Below, piece after piece: positions 43,208 to 51,261 of a DNA stretch of 51,261 bases (within the stretch, counting starts at the first letter, position 1; the number at the start of each line of letters is the position of its first letter). A program made the position numbers and the translations under genes. The stretch covers positions 1 to 51,261 of the forward strand of contig NZ_VYIK01000022.1 in assembly GCF_008709575.1 (NCBI RefSeq). The letters are read 5' to 3'. This stretch comes from Mycobacterium sp. (GTDB taxonomy: Bacteria > Actinomycetota > Actinomycetes > Mycobacteriales > Mycobacteriaceae). The notes below the pieces were generated by a model. The model did not search any database, was not told where the DNA came from, and saw only the letters and a program-made list of their open reading frames with translations.

Positions 43208-43293
43208 CCGCGGGAGCGCACACCGAGTGTGCTGAGAGGACGGCTCGGGGCCGTCGACCGTACGAACCTGACCGGGTAATGCCGGCGTAGGGA
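43208..43293 (+). promoter_or_regulatory. TPP (thiamine pyrophosphate) riboswitch
   Basis: The conserved thi-box elements occur in order: CCGCGGGAGCGCAC (P1/P2 side), GTGCTGAGAGGACGG (the pyrimidine-sensing CUGAGA loop), then GAACCTGACCGGGTAATGCC (the pyrophosphate-sensing arm) and GGCGTAGGGA. The element ends about 8 bp before the thiC ATG, so binding of TPP probably hides the ribosome-binding site (GGGAG) and blocks translation. Confidence 0.93.
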
Positions 43294-43298
43294 GATGA

Positions 43299-45777
<2,479 letters not shown>

Positions 45778-45781
<4 letters not shown>

Positions 45782-46398
45782 GTCTCGATCAGATCGGCGG
45801 CGTCGCGCACAAACCGGCCGGAATCCCCGCCGGCGTGGCGGTATTGACCCACGGCGCCGGCGGCAGCCGAGAATCGCCCTTGCTGCAACGGGTTTGTGAC
45901 GAGTGGGCACGGCGCGGCTGGCTGGCAGTGCGCTACAACCTGCCGTATCGGCGACGACGGCCCACCGGCCCGCCGTCGGGCTCCGCCGCGACAGATCGTG
46001 CCGGCATCGTGGCAGCGATCACGCTCTGCCGTGGCCTTGCCGACGGTCCGCTCGTCGCCGGTGGCCATTCCTACGGAGGTCGGCAGACCTCACTGGTGCT
46101 GGCCGACTCGGACACGGTGCCGGTGAACGTGTTGATGTTGTTCTCCTACCCGCTGCATCCACCCGGTAAGCCGGAACGCGCCCGCACCGAGCATCTGCCG
46201 GACATCGCGGTGCCGACGGTGTTCATCCACGGCACGTCCGACCCGTTCGGCACCATCGATGAGTTGCGTACCGCCGCGGCGCTGATCCCCGCGACAACGG
46301 AGATCGTCGAGATCACCGGCGCGCGACACCCCCTGGACTCGAAGACCCTCGAGGTGCCTGCGTTGGCGGTCGACGCCGCGTTGCGGTTGCTGCGGTGA
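45778..46398 (+). CDS. Alpha/beta-hydrolase (Rv0421c homologue)
   Basis: A 206-residue hydrolase of the Tex30/KANL3-like type. The oxyanion strand VLTHGAGGSRESP comes first, the nucleophile elbow is GGHSYGGRQ (Ser near residue 102), the acid is probably Asp in HGTSDPFG and the base is His in GARHPLDS. Its ATG overlaps the thiD stop (ATGA). A role in thiamine salvage is conceivable by position but not shown by the sequence. Confidence 0.83.
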
Positions 46399-46411
46399 GT
46401 CGCCGGTTCAG

Positions 46412-46861
46412 TCAGGCGTCGACCAGTCCCCGCTCGGCGGGCTTGTCATCGCGGGCGCTGTGCCCGTTGCCGCGGCCGATGGCGATCTTGCGCGGCTTGG
46501 CCCGTTCGGCGACCGGGATACGCAGCCGCAGAACTCCGTCGTGGTAGGACGCCTCGATGTTGTCGGTGTCGAGGTTCTCGCCGAGGACCAGTTGCCGGCT
46601 GAACACCCCACGCGGGCGCTCGGCGGCCAGCATCTCCCGATCCGGGTCTACCGCGGGACGCTCAGCGCGCACGGTCACCACATTGCGTTCGATGTCGAGG
46701 TCCAGGGCGTCTTCCTTGATGCCCGGAAGATCGAACTCGACAACGAACTCATCACCGTGGCGCCAGGCATCCATCGGCATCGCCGCTGGGCGGGCCGCGG
46801 TGCCCGGCACTTGCTGCGTGAGGCGGTCCAGTTCGCGGAACGGGTCGGTGCGCATCAGCAT
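46412..46861 (-). CDS. hsp18: Small heat-shock protein Hsp18 (18-kDa antigen type)
   Basis: A 149-residue alpha-crystallin-type chaperone that binds unfolding proteins without ATP. The start [14 protein letters not shown] and the stretches [20 protein letters not shown] and [21 protein letters not shown] match the M. leprae 18-kDa antigen. The crystallin domain spans about 33-125, with the IPV motif ([13 protein letters not shown]). The ATG at 46861 has AAAGGTG six bases upstream and fits M. leprae in length; GTG at 46870 is in frame. It is divergent from a MerR-type regulator across a dyad-rich spacer. Confidence 0.9.
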   Translation of the reverse strand: MLMRTDPFRELDRLTQQVPGTAARPAAMPMDAWRHGDEFVVEFDLPGIKEDALDLDIERNVVTVRAERPAVDPDREMLAAERPRGVFSRQLVLGENLDTDNIEASYHDGVLRLRIPVAERAKPRKIAIGRGNGHSARDDKPAERGLVDA

Positions 46862-46901
46862 GGTGGTCACCTTTGACTCTCCAATCCTCTACCAGAAGTT
46901 G

Positions 46902-46930
46902 CCTATAATCTGTGTCATATAGGACAGATT
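46902..46930. promoter_or_regulatory. Overlapping dyads in the hsp18-merR spacer
   Basis: Two perfect inverted repeats overlap. CCTATA-N10-TATAGG occupies 46902-46923 and AATCTGT-N10-ACAGATT occupies 46907-46930. A perfect TATAAT (46904-46909, plus strand) lies inside. On the minus strand TTGCGT-N17-TATATC, a promoter-like pair for hsp18, lies just beside it. The block is very AT-rich for this genome. It is the likely operator of the neighbouring MerR-type regulator. Confidence 0.65.
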
Positions 46931-46996
46931 TGATATATCATACGGATTAAGAGAACGCAAGATTGATAAGTAGGATTTCTTTAGTGCGAGGCAAGG

Positions 46997-47377
46997 ATGA
47001 TGACCGATCGACCCGACAACGTGGGTGCGCCTTCGCCCGGCCAGGGGGTGTACGGGATTTCCGTGGCCGCCGAACTGTCCGGCATCCCGGTACAGTCGCT
47101 GCGCCTCTACGAGCGCCATGGCCTGCTCCGGCCGGCCCGCAGTGACGGTGGAACCCGTCGCTATAGCGCCGACGACCTGACCCGCCTGCGGCGTATCAGT
47201 GAACTGGTGGCCGCCGGTGTCAACCTGGCCGGCATCGCCCGCATCCTCGACCTCCAAGACGACAATGCCGCCCTGCTGGCTGCCAACTCCTATCTAAAAG
47301 CCCGCGTCGCGGACCGCAAGCCGAAGAAGTCGAAGAGCAAGAGCTCCGAGGGTAAGACGCAGGGTCCGGGCCCGTGA
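46997..47377 (+). CDS. MerR-family (HspR-like) transcriptional regulator
   Basis: A 126-residue regulator with an N-terminal MerR winged helix (YGISVAAELSGIPVQSLRLYERHGLLRPARS, about residues 18-50), a second recognition segment GGTRRYSADDLTRLRRISEL and a short coiled helix. The tail is basic and Lys/Ser-rich (KPKKSKSKSSEGK). There are no metal-sensing cysteines, so a stress or heat-shock input is more likely. It is divergent from hsp18, which it probably controls. ATGs at 46997 and 47000 are both possible. Confidence 0.82.
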   Translation: MMTDRPDNVGAPSPGQGVYGISVAAELSGIPVQSLRLYERHGLLRPARSDGGTRRYSADDLTRLRRISELVAAGVNLAGIARILDLQDDNAALLAANSYLKARVADRKPKKSKSKSSEGKTQGPGP

Positions 47378-47456
47378 TGCGCAAGGCCGGGGCTCGCCGC
47401 CGCTATGATCGGCGACAAGCCCACCAACGACTTACTCTGGAGTACGGGACGGTCTA

Positions 47457-48941
47457 ATGACTGCCGAGCAATACGACGTCGTCATCGTGGGGGCCGGCTT
47501 CGGCGGTATCGGCGCGGCGATCCAGCTCAAGCGACTCGGCTACGAGAATTTCGTCATCCTGGATCGCGAGGCCGATCTGGGCGGAACCTGGCACGTCAAC
47601 CGCTACCCCGGCCTGGCCGTCGACATCCCGTCGACCACCTACTCCTACTGGTTCGAGCCCAACCCGAACTGGTCACGCTTGTTTGCCACCGGCCCCGAGC
47701 TCAAGCAGTACGCCGAGCACGTCGCCGACAAGTACGACGTACGCCGCTACATGCGCTTTAACACGACCGTGGAAGGCGCCCGCTGGGACGAGGACGCACA
47801 ACAGTGGCGGGTAGCCCTGGCCGGGGGCCAAACGCTGGCCACGCGCTTTCTGATCACCGCGACCGGCTTCCTCTCGCAACCGCACACCCCGGACATCCCC
47901 GGCATCGGCAGCTTCGACGGCAAGGTGATCCACACCACGGCGTGGGACGACAGCTACGCCTTCGAGGGCCGTCGGGTCGGCTTGATCGGGACCGGAGCCA
48001 CCGCGATCCAACTCATCCCCGAGCTGGCCAAGACCGTCGCCGATCTGACGGTCTATCAGCGCACCGCGATTTGGGTCGCTCCCAAACTGGACTTCCGGAT
48101 CTCCCCGGCCGTGCAGCGACTCTTCGCCCGGGTGCCGCTGACCCAGCGGGCACTGCGGTGGGTCACCGACAATCTGCTGGAGTTCATGACCTTTACCGGC
48201 GTGCTGAACTACCGCGCCTTTCGGCGGCTGTCCGTCGCCGCGATGGATCTGTGCAAAATCCACCGGTTTGTGCAGGTTCGTGACAAAGAACTACGGCGCA
48301 AGCTGACCCCCGACTACGACATAGGTTGCAAACGGCCGAGTTGGTCGAACGACTACTACCGCAGCTTCACCAAACCGCATGTGCACCTGGAAACCAACGG
48401 CATCGATCACATCGAGCCCGATGGCATTGTCACCAACGACGGCCACAAGACCGTCATCGACACCTTGGTGCTGGCCACCGGCTTCGACTTGTGGGACGCC
48501 AACTTCCCCGCTATCGAAGTGATCGGTCGACAGGGACGCAACCTTGGAAAATGGTGGCGGGAGAACAGGTTCCAGGCCTACCAGGGGGTGTCCATCCCGT
48601 ACTTCCCCAACTACCTGAGCCTGGCCAGCCCGTACGCCTTTTGCGGGCTGTCGTTCTTCAACACCATGGAATACCAGATGCGCCACATGGACCGGCTCTT
48701 CGGCGAGGTCAAACGCAGGGGTGCAACCACTTTCGAGGTTACCGAAGAGGCCAATGCCCGTTTCCTGGATAGGATGACCCGGCACCTGGGCGGCTCGGTG
48801 TTCTACGCCGGCGACTGCGCCACGTCGCGGTCGTACTACTTCAACCACAGCGGCGAGGCGACTCTGTTGCGGCCCACCTCGGTGCGCAACGCGGTACGGG
48901 ACGGCTCACGGTTCCCGTTGGAGGACTACGCGATCGCCTAA
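47457..48941 (+). CDS. FAD-dependent Baeyer-Villiger-type monooxygenase (Rv0892-like)
   Basis: A 494-residue flavoprotein monooxygenase that inserts oxygen next to a carbonyl or oxidises a heteroatom using NADPH. The FAD motif is VVIVGAGFGGIGAA near residue 8. The Baeyer-Villiger fingerprint is FDGKVIHTTAWDD, the NADPH motif is GLIGTGATAIQ and the late LVLATGFDLWD is typical. It resembles the Rv0892/EthA group. Rv0892 is elsewhere on the M. tuberculosis map, so this is not part of the conserved block. Confidence 0.88.
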   Translation: MTAEQYDVVIVGAGFGGIGAAIQLKRLGYENFVILDREADLGGTWHVNRYPGLAVDIPSTTYSYWFEPNPNWSRLFATGPELKQYAEHVADKYDVRRYMRFNTTVEGARWDEDAQQWRVALAGGQTLATRFLITATGFLSQPHTPDIPGIGSFDGKVIHTTAWDDSYAFEGRRVGLIGTGATAIQLIPELAKTVADLTVYQRTAIWVAPKLDFRISPAVQRLFARVPLTQRALRWVTDNLLEFMTFTGVLNYRAFRRLSVAAMDLCKIHRFVQVRDKELRRKLTPDYDIGCKRPSWSNDYYRSFTKPHVHLETNGIDHIEPDGIVTNDGHKTVIDTLVLATGFDLWDANFPAIEVIGRQGRNLGKWWRENRFQAYQGVSIPYFPNYLSLASPYAFCGLSFFNTMEYQMRHMDRLFGEVKRRGATTFEVTEEANARFLDRMTRHLGGSVFYAGDCATSRSYYFNHSGEATLLRPTSVRNAVRDGSRFPLEDYAIA

Positions 48942-48976
48942 GGGGCGCCGCCGCAAGAGTTTCCGGGTCACCGCCG

Positions 48977-49423
48977 TCAGGGCGCCCCGCGTGCTTCGCT
49001 CAACCGGAACACCGGATGTTTGGCCGCTTCATCGACGAATGCCGTGTCCGGGTCGTCGGGACCGGCGTCGAAGTAGGGCCGGGTGACGGCGACTGCGCGA
49101 ACGTAACGGTGCAGCACCGGTCCGGCGATAGCAGCAGCGACCTCCTCGGCGCGAAGCCGCCTCCGTTGACGTCCCCGGCGCAGTTCAACCGTCGGATTGG
49201 CGCGCACGTTATGCACCCACGACACAGTGCCGTAGGGCGCGACCAGCCAGCGGTCTGTGCCGTGTTCGACCAGCGTCACTGGGGTGGTGCGGAGCCGCCC
49301 GCTGCGACGTCCCCGCGTGGTCATCAGATACGTCGACCTGGGGCCGACGCCGGCCTTGAGCAAGACCGTCATGATGCTGTTGACCGCGCGTCGCGCCGGA
49401 CCGAGCCGGTAGGTGCGTGCCAT
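48977..49423 (-). CDS. Deazaflavin (F420)-dependent nitroreductase family protein
   Basis: A 148-residue split-beta-barrel protein of the Ddn/DUF385 family, which uses or binds coenzyme F420. The conserved region YLMTTRGRRSGRLRTTPVTLVEHG is followed by WLVAPYGTVSWVHNVRANPTVEL, the expected F420-contact loop. It may reduce quinones or related compounds; the natural substrate is unknown. It is convergent with the monooxygenase, 35 bp apart. Confidence 0.82.
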   Translation of the reverse strand: MARTYRLGPARRAVNSIMTVLLKAGVGPRSTYLMTTRGRRSGRLRTTPVTLVEHGTDRWLVAPYGTVSWVHNVRANPTVELRRGRQRRRLRAEEVAAAIAGPVLHRYVRAVAVTRPYFDAGPDDPDTAFVDEAAKHPVFRLSEARGAP

Positions 49424-49582
49424 GACGGCATTCTGTCAAGCCCGGGCTCTTCCGGTCATGACAACGCCGGCCTGCATCACAGTCCACGCCAGCCGCTCGC
49501 GGGCATCCGACTGTGGAACGGGGGCGGGCAGTTCGTGTCCATCGGTTGGCTCGGCACCCCAGTGTTCCAGCGCTACAAACCA

Positions 49583-49610
49583 TTGACGATGGTTCGTGTT
49601 TTTTATTACT
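49583..49610 (+). promoter_or_regulatory. Putative promoter of the HicA-like pair
   Basis: TTGACG (49583-49588) is followed, after a T-rich spacer of about 15-16 bp, by TATTAC/ATTACT (49605-49610), 20 bp before the small gene. The 207-bp spacer (49424-49630) around it is otherwise empty and is lower in GC than the DNA to its left. The -10 box is imperfect. Confidence 0.4.
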
Positions 49611-49630
49611 CTTGACTAACCGCAAGAGAA

Positions 49631-49891
49631 ATGAGGATCATGAACAGTGACATCGCGGACATCGCGAACTGGGCACGGTCGCAGGGATGGACGGTTGTTG
49701 ACGACTCGAAGGGCTATACGCGGTTCTACGACCCTCAGCGCGTCTACATCACGAGCTACCCCGCCACACCTAGCAACCCGTACCGGCGGCAGCGAGACCT
49801 CGTGGTGGCACTGAAGAAGCCGGGGCTACCGTGGCCAGCGCCAAGCAAGAAGGAACAACGCGCGCAACGCAAGAAGGGAGACGCGAAGTGA
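49631..49891 (+). CDS. HicA-like small protein
   Basis: An 86-residue protein. The pattern IANWARSQGWTVVDDSKGYTRF, then YITSYPATPSNPYRRQRDLV and LKKPGLPWP, followed by a Lys/Arg-rich tail, resembles the double-stranded-RNA-binding fold of HicA toxins and related phage and actinobacterial proteins. The catalytic histidine usually found in HicA is not seen; the expected site has SKGYTRF. It might be an inactive or divergent member. The start is ATG at 49631 or 49640. The stop overlaps the next gene by 3 bp (GTGA), so the two are translationally coupled. Confidence 0.6.
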   Translation: MRIMNSDIADIANWARSQGWTVVDDSKGYTRFYDPQRVYITSYPATPSNPYRRQRDLVVALKKPGLPWPAPSKKEQRAQRKKGDAK

Positions 49892-51174
49892 CGATCACCA
49901 GCGATTGGGTCATCACGTTCACGTTCGACGTCGACCCTTCCATGGAGACGATGGATGAGTGGGAGTCGAGGTTGGAAAGCTTCAACGCATCGGTTGCGCG
50001 GATCCCGGGCCGCGGCGTCGTTGATGTCACGGTGTACGCGCACGGCGATCTGACCATGGTCGATGCGATCAATAAGACGATCAACGAGGTTGCCCATGTA
50101 GTCCAGTCCGGGGCGCCGGTCGGCCTTGAGGTCGTCACCGAGCTTGAGCACGCACGTCGCGCCGAGGCGCCAACGATGCCTGAGCTGATGAGCGCCGCGG
50201 AGATCGCCGACGAGCTCGGTGTCCGCCGGCAACGCGTACACCAGTTACGCCAGAACCCTGCGTTCCCGGCGCCGCTCGCCGAGTTACGCGGCGGTGCGGT
50301 GTGGGACGCCGCCGCAGTGCGCAAGTTCAAGGAGGAATGGGAGCGCAGGGCGGGCCGCCCTCGGAGTGGGTTGCAGAGTTTGGGAAGGCAAGAGCGGGAA
50401 GCCTGCCTGATCGCTGAGCGAGCCCTCGGGGCAGTGGCCGAAGCGTGGGATGGTGGCGGCCGCCAGGGTGCCGTGGATGCGATGCTGACACTTCGCGACG
50501 GTCGTAAGGCGGCGTTCGAGGTGACTAACTTGGCGGCCAAGGATGCGCTGCACACCGCGAGTTTGCTTGCCCGCGAAAACCACAGATGGCCACTTCCCGG
50601 TAAGTGGTTTTGGAGAATCGACGTTGGTTCCGTCGAAGACCTCCGAAGACTCAAAGCGACCTACGAGAAAATCATCCTGCTCTGTGAAGCGGCCGGCGAA
50701 CCAGACCCCCGACGGATAGGTTGGGACCCATCAGCGGATCCGGACTTGCAGTGGTTAGTTCGGTCGAAATCCACCCTGTGGGGTCACCCGGAACTCCTTG
50801 CGAAGGACATGCCAAACCCGGGCGCAACGGTCGTGTCGGCGTCAGGCGGCGGTGTCATTGACCACTCGATGTCGGGCTTTGCCGCTGAGCTCGGTAAAGC
50901 CTTCAAAAGCCCGCATATTTCCCGGCATTTCCGCAAACTCGCCGAGGTTGACGCTGACGAACGCCACCTGTTCATTGCGCTTCACGACAGCGCCTTGCCA
51001 TTCAGCGTTGCCGCGGAACTGATGTTCGAAGAAGAGTCGCTCCCGCCCGAGCCGCCGCCCGTTCCGGATTACGTCACGCACGTTTGGCTGGCGCCGGCGT
51101 TCTCTCGCAGGGTGTTGCTGTGGAGCAGAGGAAAGGGTTGGGAGAGCTTCTCTCCCTACGAGCACGCGAAATAG
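49888..51174 (+). CDS. Helix-turn-helix protein with putative nuclease-like C-terminal domain
   Basis: A 428-residue protein of unknown function. Residues 1-90 (DWVITFTFDVDP, then DVTVYAHGDLTMVDAINKTI) look like a small alpha/beta domain. Residues 95-150 form an excisionase/MerR-like helix-turn-helix (MSAAEIADELGVRRQRVHQL, then GGAVWDAAAVRKF). The rest contains Glu177, Asp197 and E211-V-T213 (AVDAML, then AAFEVTN), arranged like a PD-(D/E)xK core with Thr replacing Lys. A conserved-looking end (RHLFIALHDS, VTHVWLAP, GKGWESF) follows. The GTG start has AAGGGAG seven bases upstream. GC is lower than in the flanking genes. Confidence 0.65.
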   Translation: MTITSDWVITFTFDVDPSMETMDEWESRLESFNASVARIPGRGVVDVTVYAHGDLTMVDAINKTINEVAHVVQSGAPVGLEVVTELEHARRAEAPTMPELMSAAEIADELGVRRQRVHQLRQNPAFPAPLAELRGGAVWDAAAVRKFKEEWERRAGRPRSGLQSLGRQEREACLIAERALGAVAEAWDGGGRQGAVDAMLTLRDGRKAAFEVTNLAAKDALHTASLLARENHRWPLPGKWFWRIDVGSVEDLRRLKATYEKIILLCEAAGEPDPRRIGWDPSADPDLQWLVRSKSTLWGHPELLAKDMPNPGATVVSASGGGVIDHSMSGFAAELGKAFKSPHISRHFRKLAEVDADERHLFIALHDSALPFSVAAELMFEEESLPPEPPPVPDYVTHVWLAPAFSRRVLLWSRGKGWESFSPYEHAK

Positions 51175-51210
51175 CAGCCAATGACATTGACGCCGGGGAT
51201 AGCTAGAACG

Positions 51211-51261
51211 TGGTGGCCAGGGGCGGGATCGAACCGCCGACCTTCCGCTTTTCAGGCGGAC
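51211..51261 (-). tRNA. tRNA-Phe (GAA), 3' part only
   Basis: On the minus strand the sequence ends CCTGGCCACCA, with CCA encoded at 51211-51213. The T-arm is GGCGGTTCGATCCCGCC. The anticodon stem-loop is TCCGC-CTGAAAA-GCGGA, giving anticodon GAA. The 5' part, including the D-arm, lies beyond the window edge. Its 3' end faces the low-GC gene pair 36 bp away. Confidence 0.93.

Noticed and set aside
46862..46996. HAIR element (HspR operator) before hsp18
   Set aside because: No CTTGAGT-N7-ACTCAAG match was found; the dyads present have different sequences.

Overview
The window is a stretch of chromosome from a non-tuberculous Mycobacterium. It is GC-rich, and gene after gene matches M. tuberculosis products in sequence and order: isocitrate lyase with its regulator RamB, FadB2, a UmaA-type methyltransferase, SigK/RskA with MPT70/MPT83/DipZ, GroEL2, CtpH and VirR. 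It reads as the M. tuberculosis Rv0469-Rv0421c block in inverted orientation. It differs by several insertions, losses and small lesions. The M. leprae-type 18-kDa antigen Hsp18, which M. tuberculosis lacks as far as I recall, is also present. Names and Rv numbers rest on recalled family similarity, not on a database search.

Layout. 1-1.6 kb: an ISL3-family insertion sequence beside a truncated IS30-like transposase. 1.8-5.3 kb (minus): the glyoxylate/lipid group icl1-fadB2-umaA behind a promoter with RamB-like boxes. 5.3-16.4 kb: a thioesterase, ramB, an AhpD-like protein, lpdC (split by a one-base frameshift), an inserted acyl desaturase, three small proteins, an aldehyde dehydrogenase and a prolyl oligopeptidase. 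16.4-21.3 kb: a complete SigK regulon in one place (mpt70, dipZ, mpt83, sigK, rskA), with four promoter-like boxes that share a 16-bp spacer. 21.3-25.4 kb: a lipoprotein, a DinB-like protein, an amidohydrolase and a DUF559-like protein. 25.5-27.3 kb: groEL2 with two CIRCE operators and a strong terminator. 27.3-34.8 kb: an M24 peptidase, a pair of PH-domain membrane proteins, an SDR, psd-pssA (phosphatidylethanolamine synthesis), a Lon-N-domain protein, a remnant of an Rv0433-like ligase, sodC and virR. 34.8-43.1 kb: a DUF3263 protein, def, a GNAT protein, xthA, a 12-bp tandem repeat, a membrane protein, the giant P-type ATPase ctpH and a small partner. 43.2-46.4 kb: a TPP riboswitch driving thiC-thiD-hydrolase. 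46.4-49.4 kb: hsp18 divergent from a MerR-type regulator, a Baeyer-Villiger-type monooxygenase and an F420-type nitroreductase relative.

The right end (49.4-51.26 kb) is the most unusual part. A HicA-like small protein overlaps a 428-residue protein that joins an N-terminal domain, a helix-turn-helix and a C-terminal region with a nuclease-like motif. The pair has visibly lower GC and ends 36 bp from the 3' end of a tRNA-Phe gene, a classic integration site. It is my best candidate for an undescribed toxin-antitoxin or defence module. Other points of note are the lpdC frameshift, a likely CTG start in the Rv0461 homologue, a probable leaderless SigK promoter abutting the dipZ start codon, a 11-bp helical-phase repeat, two 12-bp minisatellites and a SodC lacking a C-terminal loop.
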